The notes under the pieces were generated by a model. It was not told the origin of the DNA, searched no databases, and was given only the letters and a program-made list of their open reading frames with translations. The position numbers and the translations under genes are program-made. This document shows, in pieces, positions 52,786-62,505 of a stretch of DNA of 64,000 nt (the stretch's first letter is position 1; every line of letters begins with the position of its first letter). This stretch comes from G963422705 sp963422705 (lineage in GTDB: Bacteria > Poribacteria > WGA-4E > WGA-3G). The stretch spans positions 1,736,001-1,800,000 of the forward strand of contig OY730443.1 of the NCBI GenBank assembly GCA_963422705.1, given 5' to 3'.

Positions 52786-53733
52786 ATGAAAATTCTACTT
52801 CAAGGACATGTTGAAGGCGAACTCCTTCAGAGACTGGAAAGCATCATTGGCAATGAACACACCTATGTAACTCCGAGTTCACGCGAAGAACTTATTGGAG
52901 AAGGCAAAGATGCCGAAGTCTTCTTTGGTTACTGTAGTGAGGATATTTTCCCCCATCTGCCCAAGATTAAATGGATTCAAGCCTCCAGTGCAGGTATGGA
53001 CAGGCACATGTATCCCGCAATCCGCGACAGCGATGTGGTTTTAACAAACGCTGCAGGGTTGTACGCAACGCATGTCGCAGAACAGGCATTCGCCCTCCTA
53101 CTCAGTTTAGCACGCGGTATCCACGACTCCGTTCGTAACCAGGATAAACATCAATGGGGGCGCGGTAAAGCCCCAATGATTGAAATTGATGGGTTTAAGC
53201 TCGGCATTGTTGGAATGGGAGGCATAGGGATGGAGATGACGAAACGCGCAAAGGGATTTGACATGCACGTTATCGCTGTCGATGCTTACCGGACTGATAA
53301 ACCTGATAACGTTGATGAACTGTTGCCGATGACGCAGCTCTCAAATATGATGAGTCAAGTGGACGTCGTTATGATTGCGTGTCCGTTGACTGAAGAAACG
53401 CGCGGGCTGATTAATACTGAAAATCTATCTGTGATGAAGCCCACAGCGTTTTTTATTAATGTCGCCCGCGGGCCAATTGTGAATGAACCGGACCTCATTG
53501 AGATTCTGCAAGCCGGTAAAATCGCCGCGGCGGGTTTGGATGTTACTGAAATCGAACCACTTCCCGAAGACAGTCCATTGTGGGATTTTGAAAACGTTAT
53601 CATTACCCCCCATTCCGCCGGTGGTTCACAGCACCGGATGCGCCGGGTTACCGGGTTTTTCTTAGATAACTTGGAACGGTATCTAAAGGGGGAACCGCTG
53701 CAGAATGTCGTCAGTAAACAACTCGGATTTTAA
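52786..53733 (+). CDS. D-isomer-specific 2-hydroxyacid dehydrogenase
   Basis: A 315-residue protein. LGIVGMGGIGMEMTKRAKGF is the NAD-binding GxGxxG. The catalytic Arg is in FINVARGPIVNEPDL, Glu in DVTEIEPLPEDSPLW and His in VIITPHSAGG. The N-terminal substrate domain includes WIQASSAGMDRHMYP. It reduces or oxidises a 2-keto/2-hydroxy acid; glyoxylate/hydroxypyruvate is one possibility. The 271-bp gap after it shows no gene. Confidence 0.9.
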   Translation: MKILLQGHVEGELLQRLESIIGNEHTYVTPSSREELIGEGKDAEVFFGYCSEDIFPHLPKIKWIQASSAGMDRHMYPAIRDSDVVLTNAAGLYATHVAEQAFALLLSLARGIHDSVRNQDKHQWGRGKAPMIEIDGFKLGIVGMGGIGMEMTKRAKGFDMHVIAVDAYRTDKPDNVDELLPMTQLSNMMSQVDVVMIACPLTEETRGLINTENLSVMKPTAFFINVARGPIVNEPDLIEILQAGKIAAAGLDVTEIEPLPEDSPLWDFENVIITPHSAGGSQHRMRRVTGFFLDNLERYLKGEPLQNVVSKQLGF

Positions 53734-54004
53734 TCTCCAATTGCTGACTCTGCCACCAGCAGGTATCTTTGTTATCTACCGGGGATGCCTGCTGCTTAGG
53801 CTATCACCGTTCCTCGTGACAGGGTGTGCTCGACGAATTTCCCTATCTCCCATTCAGAGGCTTAAAAACAGCCATGTGTTCCCATACAAAGTCCTCAATG
53901 GCCCTAGATAACCAAAGAACCGATAACCCCATCTATAGTCCTTCCCGTCCGTTGCGATAGTTGCGCTAAATTGCCTATTTTTTTAGCAAGATGTTTCTAT
54001 TTTT

Positions 54005-54700
54005 TTAAAGCAAGACGGGCCTTCCGTATGCAAAATCGGAGGCACGTTGCACTGTGTAGATACCGACTGTGATAGTATTTCCGTTAAGTTCAATCGGATA
54101 GGTACATTTTTGATAGGTGAAACCGTTATCGCAAAGCGCGTGGAAAAACCCAATGGCGTTATTTCGATTCGGTTCGGAAAAGAGGGCGATACCTTGCGGG
54201 GTAAGATGATGTTGAAGTAAAGTTACGATTGGTGTCCAATGGTGTTCTTCATAAATAACATCAGCGGCGAGAATATAGGCAAATTTGCAGTTGAAACTGG
54301 GAGCATTCCAATCCATTTGGACGAACTCGGCATGTTGTGCGACACCGTTTTGTTCCGCATTGTGGCGAGCAAATCGCAGGGCATCGTATTCCGTATCCGT
54401 GAAAATAACCGTCGCGCCTACTTGGCAGGCGGCAATCCCTGTCAGCCCAAAGCCACACCCGAGCTCCAAGGCTTTTGCGTTTTTTAACTGATTGTCGAGT
54501 TTCTTAACCTGGCGTGCTAGCGCAATCGCGGATTCCCAAAGGTAAGTCCAATAAGGGAGATAGAGTCTCCCCTGGCTATCTTCTCGACTGAGTTGTTCAA
54601 GAAACCGTTCAGGGGCTTCTATAAGGGTTAACGTAATGCTTCGCGCTTCCAGGCGAATCGTTTTCTCGGTGAGCGAATCGTCTTGCAGTAAGGGATTCAT
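54005..54700 (-). CDS. SAM-dependent methyltransferase, lysine-methyltransferase-like (Methyltransf_16 type)
   Basis: A 231-residue protein. YLPYWTYLWESAIALAR precedes motif I ALELGCGFGLTGIAA, motif II VIFTDTEYDALRFA and a post-II YILAADVIYEEHHW. The WE-SA and ADVIYEE elements are those of the METTL/ETFB-lysine methyltransferase group that modifies proteins, rather than small-molecule methyltransferases. The target is unknown. Confidence 0.75.
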   Translation of the reverse strand: MNPLLQDDSLTEKTIRLEARSITLTLIEAPERFLEQLSREDSQGRLYLPYWTYLWESAIALARQVKKLDNQLKNAKALELGCGFGLTGIAACQVGATVIFTDTEYDALRFARHNAEQNGVAQHAEFVQMDWNAPSFNCKFAYILAADVIYEEHHWTPIVTLLQHHLTPQGIALFSEPNRNNAIGFFHALCDNGFTYQKCTYPIELNGNTITVGIYTVQRASDFAYGRPVLL

Positions 54701-54746
54701 GCGCTTTATAATACCCTAGGAATTAGCGCGTTGCAAAGATGGAGCA

Positions 54747-56681
54747 TCAGATAAAAATCTTATACGTGCGTATCCCGAACGCTGTGCCGATAATCGCCCA
54801 GATGCTGCCGATGACGTAATCTCCTAAAATTAAACCTAAAAATAACGGTGCGACACGACGATGGAGCCGCAGCCCACCGTGCCGCAAAATCATCAATTTG
54901 AGAAGCCATGCCACGAAGAACGCAAACCAGAAGTAGTCCATCGCGAAACTAATTGCTAACGCGTATCCTGCGGGATGAAATGGCCACCAAAGAAAATGCA
55001 TTCGCATATACATCATCAGGAACGTCAAGAGCGCGCCGATGCCCATGAAACCGATGCCGTTCCAATTGGGTTCTAATGGGTTGTGCAGCCACCGTTGAAG
55101 CCTGCTAAACGATTCTCTTCCTACCCAGCCCTTAAACCCGCCTGCCTTCGCAACGGCGCCATTACGGAATGTGATGTCCAGATTCGCCCAAAATGTCGCC
55201 AAAATCCCGACAATGATGGCAATTAGCATTGCTATCCACAGACTTCGATTGCCCATACCTGTGGATTCAGCCAGTTTAAACGCTTCAATCTGATTCGGCA
55301 TCGGGTGATTCCGATAACCGCGATTGAACCAATAGAAAAGCGATAGAATCGTCAAACTGGATGGTTCGAATTGCCGAGTTCCGCCAACAGTCGCGATAAT
55401 ATCGTGTGGATTGACATAGTAAATCTCATGGGGTGTCCCAAGTTCCGCCCGGACGCGTGTAATCGCAAAGGAGAGTAGGAAATAGAGTCCGAAGAAAATG
55501 CTGGCAATCCACAACGCCATCCCGGCAATGGATGCAAAAACCCCAAGCCCGATAAGCGAACCGACTATCCCGAGGAGCGCCGCGCGATACGGCATCGGTT
55601 CATCTGAATCGTCAAGTTGTGAGTTGAAACCGAACGCCTTTTTCATCACCTCAAGCAGATGGTGGCGTGTTACCCACACCGCAAGCAGGAACAGCGCAAT
55701 CCACGCGCCATACGCTTGTTCATTAAGGGCCGGGAAATAACGGGTACCTAATGCTGCACCGAGAACCCGCTCCGCCAAACGCACGACGAAGAAAAACCAA
55801 CACGAGAATGATAAGTCTAAGGGGAGAAAAAACGCCAGCCCCACCGCAAACGGATACACCGAAATTCGCGTCCAACGGATAACATTCCAGGGACGTTCTG
55901 TAAAAATATTATGCCACACGTGTGTGCGCTTGATATACGGTATCTCCGGAAAATCCGGAAACAGATAGTGAATTCCGTTAATGATGCCAATTGCCACGGC
56001 GATGCTGAAGCCGCTCCACATCATCCGATTTTTTAGCAAAGTGACGCCACCTGCCTCAGAAAGCCCCAATGGGAGCTGGATGATGGGATAGGCAAGTTTT
56101 TCATGCTCCGTCCACTGCTTCCGAATCAGTGTATTGATACAGAGCATCATGAACATCATGATGAGAAAAAAGAGTCCCCAGAACGCTAACGGTTTAATCC
56201 AGATTCCAAGATTATGCCGGGTGTATAAACTGGATTCGCCTTCGTAAAACCCTTGTAAACTTTGGGCATCGTTTACTGTTAACCAAGACGGCAGGTAACG
56301 AAAAAAAAGTACTTGCCACTCATTTTCCTCTGTCGCGAAGCGAAACGGGTGCGCAATGCTGCCGAACATATTTTGCATTGTATCGTGCCCCGCAAACGTG
56401 CAAGAGATTGATACCATAATATAGATACATAACAGCTCCGCTTGCTGTAGCATCTGGCCCGGCGCAAAACGTTTCAGTACACAGTTTGCTACGACACACA
56501 TGAACATGATAAAAACAGGTTGAATAAATAGCGGGAGGGACGAACCGTCGAGCGAATAGTACTTTACCTCAACAAGCGTCATCCAATAAACGTTAATCGG
56601 TATGAGCAAAACTCCTAAGAGCAGTGAACGGCCCGTTATACGTGTTTTTTGTGAATCGCTTTTCCCAGGTGGGTTTCGCAT
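54747..56681 (-). CDS. Large OPT-like integral membrane protein (DUF6785/DUF6784 type)
   Basis: A 644-residue protein with about 14 hydrophobic segments (SLLLGVLLIPINVYWMTLVE first; LGLILGDYVIGSIWAII last). Conserved-looking loops are AGHDTMQNMFGSIAHPFRFA, WTEHEKLAYPIIQLPLGLSE and RAELGTPHEIYYVNPHDII. I recognise the pattern from proteins of planctomycete- and poribacteria-like genomes related to oligopeptide transporters. Transport activity is not shown. It begins 10 bp after the YitJ-like gene's stop and is probably in the same operon. Confidence 0.6.
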   Translation of the reverse strand: MRNPPGKSDSQKTRITGRSLLLGVLLIPINVYWMTLVEVKYYSLDGSSLPLFIQPVFIMFMCVVANCVLKRFAPGQMLQQAELLCIYIMVSISCTFAGHDTMQNMFGSIAHPFRFATEENEWQVLFFRYLPSWLTVNDAQSLQGFYEGESSLYTRHNLGIWIKPLAFWGLFFLIMMFMMLCINTLIRKQWTEHEKLAYPIIQLPLGLSEAGGVTLLKNRMMWSGFSIAVAIGIINGIHYLFPDFPEIPYIKRTHVWHNIFTERPWNVIRWTRISVYPFAVGLAFFLPLDLSFSCWFFFVVRLAERVLGAALGTRYFPALNEQAYGAWIALFLLAVWVTRHHLLEVMKKAFGFNSQLDDSDEPMPYRAALLGIVGSLIGLGVFASIAGMALWIASIFFGLYFLLSFAITRVRAELGTPHEIYYVNPHDIIATVGGTRQFEPSSLTILSLFYWFNRGYRNHPMPNQIEAFKLAESTGMGNRSLWIAMLIAIIVGILATFWANLDITFRNGAVAKAGGFKGWVGRESFSRLQRWLHNPLEPNWNGIGFMGIGALLTFLMMYMRMHFLWWPFHPAGYALAISFAMDYFWFAFFVAWLLKLMILRHGGLRLHRRVAPLFLGLILGDYVIGSIWAIIGTAFGIRTYKIFI

Positions 56682-56690
56682 TAAGGTTCC

Positions 56691-58586
56691 TTAACGGTAG
56701 GCTTTAACAATCTCCGAAATCGTTCGACACCTGTTTCTCCAATTCATGCGAGCAGGGGGAATTAAGTAGATGCCATCAATCGGGACATGTTGCTGATTCC
56801 GGATTTCTTTAACCAATTCCAACGTTAACCTCATGCCAAGCTGCTGCCCGGCGGTATCTCCGAGGTTACGGAATTTTTCAACGATGAATTGTGGAATATA
56901 GAGTCCTAAGTTGTCCTGTAGGTAGGATACGGTGCGAAAACTCCTTAATGGAAGGATACCGTAAAGGATTTTGATGCCGAGGTGTTGTGTCGCTTTCTCT
57001 GAACGCACGATATCTTCAAAAGTCCAGACAGGTTGTGTGTAGGCGAACTTAGCCCCTTGCTCTATCTTACTGGTGAGGTGTTTTACATGTGGCTTAAGAT
57101 TCTCAGCAATTGTGAGTCCCCCACCATAATAGAATGCGCAAGGTTCTCCGATAGCCGAGCCGTCGGCGAGCTCTCCGCGATTTAAGCGCGCGATGAGTTT
57201 CATCAGTTGCACCGCTCCACGCACATCAGGGACGAGACTGGCTGCCTCATAAGGGCCCGCCTTCGGATGGTCACCGGATAACGCTACAATGCCGCGAATG
57301 CCTAGCAGCTCTGCTTCCAAGAGATGCGACTGCATGCTGATGAGGTTGCGTGAGCGTGTCGTCCAGTGGATAAGCGTCGGAATCTGCGTGGCTTGCTGAA
57401 GGCGATATGCCGTTCCAACTGCGCCGATATTCACCACCGCACCAGAATTATCGGTTACATCGAAAAGGTCGACGCCGAGGTGGGCAAGGGTTCTCGCTTC
57501 TTTTAGTAACGCCCGCAATTGTGGGAACGTATTCGCACGCGCCTCAACACTGACAATCCGTTCTCGCGTTTCAAATACCTGCTGAACAGGATTCTCGTTT
57601 GAAGTTTTCTTTGACTGTTTGGAAAAGGCGCGTCCTCGACGAGGCAGTACGAAGATTCGCGTCTGGCGTTTAACCGGGCCACGTCCTGCGACGGCTGCAC
57701 GAATTTTGGCGGTGTACGCCGGCGTTGTACCGCAACAGCCGCCAATCATGTTGGCACCAAGTTCAATTAATTTCTGAACGTAATGGCTGAAAACCGCTGC
57801 ATCTACCGTGTATGAAACGGCGATTTCTCCCTGCTCAACTCTTGGATTTCCAGCGTTTGGCTGCACAACAATCGGCACTTTAATAACCGGTGCAATAAGT
57901 TCCATCGCCTCAACCAGGTCATGCGGCCCTCTACAGTTAATTCCGACAGCATGCACCCCTAATTGCTCCAGTTCTTGAGCAAAAACACGGACGTCTACCC
58001 CAGCTCCCACGGTACCACCTGAAATGCCACTAATCTCAACGATGACAGGCACGCCGTAAGTGAGCGCCTGCTTTGCTGCAATTTCTGCTTGCTTCTGAGA
58101 GACGAATGTCTCCAACAAAAGTAGATGGACCCCTTCATCAACCAAAGCATCCATCTGCTCCTTGAAGAGCCGCCGCGTCGCCTTTGTAGAGACAGGGCGC
58201 TCGGGACCGGCGGCGTCCAGCGTTTGGAACGGGAGTTGCCCGATAGAACCTGCCACATAGCAGCTATCTCCAGCCGCGGCTTGGGCGAGCTGCACCCCTG
58301 TCCGGTTAATTGAATCTACCTGTTCCGCTAATCCATGAATCGCCAAAGCTTCTCTATTTGCCTGATAGGTGTTCGTTTGAATGACATCAGCGCCAGCCTC
58401 TCGATAAGTGGTGTGAATCGCTTCAACGATAGGGGCGTACGCGGTATCAATATTGCAAGCATCAACACACTGCAAATTTGACGGTATCTGCTTCCGAATT
58501 TCGGTGCCAATTGCGCCATCGCATACCAATATGCGTTCTATTAGCGCCTGTAGGAAGTGGTTTTGTGTTAGAGAAGTTGTGGGCAT
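56691..58586 (-). CDS. Bifunctional homocysteine S-methyltransferase / methylenetetrahydrofolate reductase (YitJ-like)
   Basis: About 631 residues. The N-terminal half is a homocysteine S-methyltransferase: LVCDGAIGTEIRK, DVIQTNTYQANREAL, and zinc ligands in GINCRGPHD and MIGGCCGTTPAYT. The C-terminal half is MetF-like: RIVSVEARAN, IPTLIHWTTRSRNL, GIVALSGDHPKAGPY and AKFAYTQPVWTFEDI. The frame is open to a TTG at 58622, but the extra residues belong to the neighbouring decayed copper-oxygenase copy, so I start at the ATG 58586 (MPTTSLTQNHF). It provides methionine-cycle methyl transfer. Confidence 0.92.
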   Translation of the reverse strand: MPTTSLTQNHFLQALIERILVCDGAIGTEIRKQIPSNLQCVDACNIDTAYAPIVEAIHTTYREAGADVIQTNTYQANREALAIHGLAEQVDSINRTGVQLAQAAAGDSCYVAGSIGQLPFQTLDAAGPERPVSTKATRRLFKEQMDALVDEGVHLLLLETFVSQKQAEIAAKQALTYGVPVIVEISGISGGTVGAGVDVRVFAQELEQLGVHAVGINCRGPHDLVEAMELIAPVIKVPIVVQPNAGNPRVEQGEIAVSYTVDAAVFSHYVQKLIELGANMIGGCCGTTPAYTAKIRAAVAGRGPVKRQTRIFVLPRRGRAFSKQSKKTSNENPVQQVFETRERIVSVEARANTFPQLRALLKEARTLAHLGVDLFDVTDNSGAVVNIGAVGTAYRLQQATQIPTLIHWTTRSRNLISMQSHLLEAELLGIRGIVALSGDHPKAGPYEAASLVPDVRGAVQLMKLIARLNRGELADGSAIGEPCAFYYGGGLTIAENLKPHVKHLTSKIEQGAKFAYTQPVWTFEDIVRSEKATQHLGIKILYGILPLRSFRTVSYLQDNLGLYIPQFIVEKFRNLGDTAGQQLGMRLTLELVKEIRNQQHVPIDGIYLIPPARMNWRNRCRTISEIVKAYR

Positions 58587-58599
58587 AGGAAAAACATTC

Positions 58600-58935
58600 T
58601 GAATTTGATACGAAAATCTCAACGGCTTCGTATTTGACGCCTTTAGCTGGAATCATGTAAAGATTAACGTAGACTTCGCCCAGCGCGGGGTAATGATTTT
58701 CGTTGCATAAAAGACTTCACGTTCGGTGCCGGGTATCATGTTAAATGAACGAAAACGGAGTTGGTAGCCTTCACCGCGGGGCGGCGGGAGTTCCAAAAAT
58801 CCAAGTGGTTTTCGAGGAACAGAGCGTTATAAATGACTTCAACACTCGCGTTTTCAGGTGCGCCTGATGCAATCCGGTTCCGAATTGCATCAATTTCAGC
58901 CTGGTGAACGTGCATGAATTAAACGGCATCCGCAT
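58600..58935 (-). pseudogene. Shattered copy of the adjacent copper-monooxygenase-like gene
   Basis: On the minus strand, fragments in several frames match the product of the gene at 58974-60641 in order. RMPFN is followed by VHQAEIDAIRNRIASGA (compare IHEGKIGAIRTWIAEGA). Next comes GEGYQLRFRSFNMIPGTERE (compare GKGYQLHLPPFKIAPGTERE), then VYVNLYMIPAKGVKYEAVEI (compare TYINLYTIPEEEVKSEAIEI). A central block is deleted and frames shift at least twice. It lies 39 bp downstream of the intact gene, so it looks like a tandem duplicate that has decayed. Confidence 0.8.
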
Positions 58936-58973
58936 GCCTTATTCGGCGTTTGGTTCTATCCAACAGATGATTC

Positions 58974-60641
58974 CTACTTAATTTGTTCCCCCGCGCTTTC
59001 AATTGGAATATAGTAATACCCAATCATGATACACATCTCGTCTTCAGATGTCAGTCCAAATTGGAGCACCTGATTGGTATCATAGTTGCTATGCGTGCAT
59101 TGAAAACTAAGCCCATCTGTTGAGTTTAGAGTAATAGGCGGATTAAATATGGTAATTGGTGCATCGTCATAAGCGATACTCCGGTGCAACAATTTACCCG
59201 TTGACATTTGATTAATTTCAAACAATTCCCCATGCCGGTGCATGTGAGAGGTGAGGGAGAATACCTGCAGCTTTGTCCCCGGCAGGTGGCCACGGCGTTC
59301 GAGCACATCTTCAACAAACATATCCATTTTTGACGTGCGCGTCGTCCCGGGCGGAACGTTAATGTCACGGTTAGAAATGAAAATCTCGATAGCCTCGGAT
59401 TTCACCTCTTCTTCGGGAATCGTGTAGAGGTTAATATACGTCTCACCCAGAAGTTCTTCTGTTCCCAGCAAGTTGATGTAATGCGAGTTCAAATCGTAGA
59501 CAGTACTCCCGGAAAGTCGTAGTGCCACCCCCTCTGGAAATTGAAATAGTGTATCATCCGTCTGCGTTCCAACCACGAAGAGTCTGTCAATACCAAAATT
59601 CCCGAGTGTCTGCGGATTCGTTGGCTCAAGTTCCCGGAAATTCTCATTCGGATTGACACCGATACCGGGTGTCACTCCCTTGCTTAGGATATCATTGGCT
59701 AAGCCTTGCTCTGTAATGCGATAGAGAATGAAGTGATGGCTGCCGGATGGGTAGAAAATCTCAACTTTATTAATAAAGATGTCGCTTTCTACAGGCTGCC
59801 CATTTTCATCTTTGATTTGTGTGGCATAAAAGACTTCACGCTCTGTCCCCGGCGCAATTTTGAAGGGTGGCAGATGAAGTTGGTAACCTTTGCCCGGTGG
59901 CGGTGGTGCTGGTGGTTCAAAGGTTTCTCCCGCGTCGCGGAGTACCCCGATGTCACCGATGTCGGCGAGTTTAGCATCCTTAGATGCGCCTTCGGCAATC
60001 CAAGTGCGAATAGCTCCTATCTTGCCTTCATGAATCTGGCCAGCATTGAACGGCATCCGGGCACCATGCTCTGGGGAAGGATTCATTAATTTGGTTAAAA
60101 GGAAACTATTTTCCGGATTCCCCGGCTCCACCAGTTTCATACCTGCGGCCGCGGCTACCGGATTCTGTGGTGTACGTCCAACTAAATCCTCATAAGATAA
60201 CCCGTCAGTGAGATTTAGGTTTGCGGCGTTAGCGGGTGCGGCATGGCAAACGCTATTCGCACAACTTTTATTAAACACATAATCCTGGATGTCATGGTAC
60301 GTTGAATTGTCGAGCGCCGCAGTCTCACCGAAACGCCTGCTCACCTGAACAAGATCCAGGATATCAACGGTGCCGTCACGATTCACATCTGGATTTACAG
60401 CGGCATTACGCTCAATTGGCTTCCCAAAAGCAGTGGCGATAAGTACCAAGTCTTGGATATTAACGACGCCATCTTCGTTTGCATCCTCTATGAGTAACGA
60501 GTCGCCACTATGCCCAAACGCTGAGAATGATAATCCGCAGGATATTAGGAACATTAGTATTAATGCGTGATGCACAGCAAACTTACCGATTGCATCAGAC
60601 GCTACTCGATGTGGAAATATAGATATACTTTTCTTTAACAT
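58974..60641 (-). CDS. Secreted dockerin / cytochrome-c-like / copper type II monooxygenase-like protein
   Basis: A 555-residue protein. A hydrophobic signal segment (ALILMFLISCGLSFSAFG) is followed by a dockerin-like pair of calcium loops (DANEDGVVNIQDLVLIATAF; DVNRDGTVDILDLVQVSRRF). Next is a planctomycete cytochrome-c-like domain with the unusual CANSVCH (C-x4-CH) and RMPFNAGQIHEGKIGAIRTW. The C-terminal two thirds resemble peptidylglycine/dopamine monooxygenase folds: GSHHFILYRI, LNSHYINL, LTSHMHRHGELFEI (HxH) and FGLTSEDEMCIMIGYYY (Met) fit the two copper sites. Probably extracytoplasmic and redox-active; the substrate is unknown. Confidence 0.75.
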   Translation of the reverse strand: MLKKSISIFPHRVASDAIGKFAVHHALILMFLISCGLSFSAFGHSGDSLLIEDANEDGVVNIQDLVLIATAFGKPIERNAAVNPDVNRDGTVDILDLVQVSRRFGETAALDNSTYHDIQDYVFNKSCANSVCHAAPANAANLNLTDGLSYEDLVGRTPQNPVAAAAGMKLVEPGNPENSFLLTKLMNPSPEHGARMPFNAGQIHEGKIGAIRTWIAEGASKDAKLADIGDIGVLRDAGETFEPPAPPPPGKGYQLHLPPFKIAPGTEREVFYATQIKDENGQPVESDIFINKVEIFYPSGSHHFILYRITEQGLANDILSKGVTPGIGVNPNENFRELEPTNPQTLGNFGIDRLFVVGTQTDDTLFQFPEGVALRLSGSTVYDLNSHYINLLGTEELLGETYINLYTIPEEEVKSEAIEIFISNRDINVPPGTTRTSKMDMFVEDVLERRGHLPGTKLQVFSLTSHMHRHGELFEINQMSTGKLLHRSIAYDDAPITIFNPPITLNSTDGLSFQCTHSNYDTNQVLQFGLTSEDEMCIMIGYYYIPIESAGEQIK

Positions 60642-60807
60642 GAATCAATTATCCTCTAAATTTTTCAATCTTAATCACGAAGGCAATACAATTGACTGCA
60701 GCTGCCCTGCATCCAACTAGACAAAAAGTCTTTATCTGTTTCTTAAAACAATTAACAACGATACTTGGAAGCCCTTCCAAGAATTTTCCCACCATGTGTA
60801 TAATCCC

Positions 60808-61560
60808 TCATAAAAAACAGGTAGGGAGTTTGAAAACTTCAATTTTTGATAGAAATCGATATTTCAAGAGTGTCCACGCGGCAAAAAGGCCATCTGAACA
60901 GAACCGGAGTTTCTTGCCATCCTTTTTGGTGCGTGGGAAATATGAAACCGGTACCTCATAGATGTGATATCCGGCACGCAGTATCTTCGCTGTAACTTCC
61001 GGACAAAATTCAAATCCTACGCATGTCAATTTTAATCGCGTTATCAATTCTGCCGAAAAAGCCTTATACCCTGTCGATTCATCAGTAATGCGGCATCCGT
61101 AAAGGATATTGGTATACAAAGCCAGGAGCCGGTTGGCGACAAAACTAATACCGCTCGCGTTTCCACGCCCGTTTAGGAACCGGGAACCATAAACGACGTC
61201 AATCTCCGCTTTTTTTAAAGGTTCTACTAGGTGTATGAGCTCCTTGGGACAGAGCTCTGCGTCTGCATCTTGAATTACGACAGCATCTCCTACAACGTGG
61301 AGCAATCCTGTGCGGATTGCGAAGCCTTTGCCCCGATTTTTGTTGTACTGGACAACAGTTAGTTTTGAGTGGGCAGACTCACGGGGGCAGCATCCCTCTT
61401 GATTCTTAAGCAATTGTTCAAGCACCATGCTCGTCTTGTCGGTTGAGCCATCGTTAACAACAATAATCTGTGTATCAATCGGAAGAGCCTGCACAGCCTG
61501 GATTACCTGTTGAATCGTTCCTTCTTCGTTAAATGCCGGAATGATTACGGATATTAGCAT
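60808..61560 (-). CDS. Family 2 glycosyltransferase, polyprenyl-phosphate sugar transferase type
   Basis: A 250-residue GT-A protein. ISVIIPAFNEEGTIQQVIQA begins the fold. IIVVNDGSTDKT and AVVIQDADAELCPKEL hold the nucleotide and DxD-type metal site; VVYGSRFLNGRGN and DESTGYKAF are typical of dolichyl/undecaprenyl-phosphate mannosyl- or glucosyltransferases. There is no C-terminal membrane region. An insert KNQEGCCPRESAHSK interrupts the first half. Likely to act at the membrane in glycan assembly. Confidence 0.85.
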   Translation of the reverse strand: MLISVIIPAFNEEGTIQQVIQAVQALPIDTQIIVVNDGSTDKTSMVLEQLLKNQEGCCPRESAHSKLTVVQYNKNRGKGFAIRTGLLHVVGDAVVIQDADAELCPKELIHLVEPLKKAEIDVVYGSRFLNGRGNASGISFVANRLLALYTNILYGCRITDESTGYKAFSAELITRLKLTCVGFEFCPEVTAKILRAGYHIYEVPVSYFPRTKKDGKKLRFCSDGLFAAWTLLKYRFLSKIEVFKLPTCFL

Positions 61561-61627
61561 CGTTCAGCACTCCTATCATACCGAATTGGCGCTCTTATCA
61601 AGTAGATTGTAGCACAACTCCTTGTAT

Positions 61628-61667
61628 CTGTCAAGGGAAATTTAACGCTGTCAAGGGAAATTTAACG
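61628..61667. repeat. Perfect tandem duplication of 20 bp
   Basis: CTGTCAAGGGAAATTTAACG occurs twice in direct succession, followed by a third CTG. It lies between the glycosyltransferase start and the SDR stop. Confidence 0.95.
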
Positions 61668-61713
61668 CTGCACCATTTTCTTAGGAGCAAGACGATGCTG
61701 TACTACACAAAAA

Positions 61714-62505
61714 TTAGAGGAGGGCTCTCACCAGCCCGCCGTCAACTTGAATCGTTGTCCCAGTCATGTAACTTGCGCGCTCCGACGCAAGAAATACCAC
61801 GAGGTTTGCGAACTCTTCCGGGGCACCGATTCTACCCAACGGAATATCTGCTGTCATTCTTTCAATTGCCTCATCAAACGTAATCCCACTCTCTTCTGCT
61901 CGTACAGTTGCCAATTGCTGAATGCGGGCTGTGAAAATAATACCGGGGCACACGTTGTTGACTAGGATGTTGTCTGGCGCGAGCTCAGTTGCCAATGTTT
62001 TTGCGAAACCTATCACGCCCGTCCGAGCCATGTTTGACAGCATCAACCCATCCACCGGCTGTTTGACAGAAACTGAAGTGAGATTGATAATCCGTCCACC
62101 GCCTCGTGCCTGCATCGTCGGCACAACGGCGCGACACAAATTTATTGTACTCATCAGGTTTAACTGAACAGCAATCTGATAATCTTCGATAGACAGTTCC
62201 GCAAAGCTACCTGCACGCGGCCCGCCCGCGTTATTCACCAGAATATCAATGCCCCCAAATTGTGTCATCGCCGCGTTAACGAGTGCATCAACCTGTTCAG
62301 GGATACTCACATCGGTAGAAACGGCAAGAACCTCAGTTCCTGTCTCTTGACGAATGTCGTGCGCTGTTGTCTCAAGGGCATCCCTATTTCTCGCACAGAT
62401 AGTGACTTTTGCACCTTCCCTCGCCAATCCAAGAGCAATGGCGCGCCCAAGTCCTCTGCTTGACGCCCCCACCACAGCAATTTTATCTGTGAGCCCGAGC
62501 TCCAT
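61714..62505 (-). CDS. Atypical short-chain dehydrogenase/reductase lacking the YxxxK motif
   Basis: A 263-residue SDR fold: IAVVGASSRGLGRAIALGLA, DVSIPEQV, ILVNNAGGPRAGS, catalytic-type Ser in INLTSVSVKQP, NNVCPGIIFTARI and GTTIQVDGGLVRALL. Where classical SDRs have YxxxK the sequence reads GLMLSNMARTGVIGF, so both Tyr and Lys are missing. A known FabG-like subgroup has this LSNxxR pattern. Oxidoreductase activity of the standard mechanism is therefore doubtful. The 62506-62807 gap after it holds only short frames without ribosome sites. Confidence 0.85.
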   Translation of the reverse strand: MELGLTDKIAVVGASSRGLGRAIALGLAREGAKVTICARNRDALETTAHDIRQETGTEVLAVSTDVSIPEQVDALVNAAMTQFGGIDILVNNAGGPRAGSFAELSIEDYQIAVQLNLMSTINLCRAVVPTMQARGGGRIINLTSVSVKQPVDGLMLSNMARTGVIGFAKTLATELAPDNILVNNVCPGIIFTARIQQLATVRAEESGITFDEAIERMTADIPLGRIGAPEEFANLVVFLASERASYMTGTTIQVDGGLVRALL

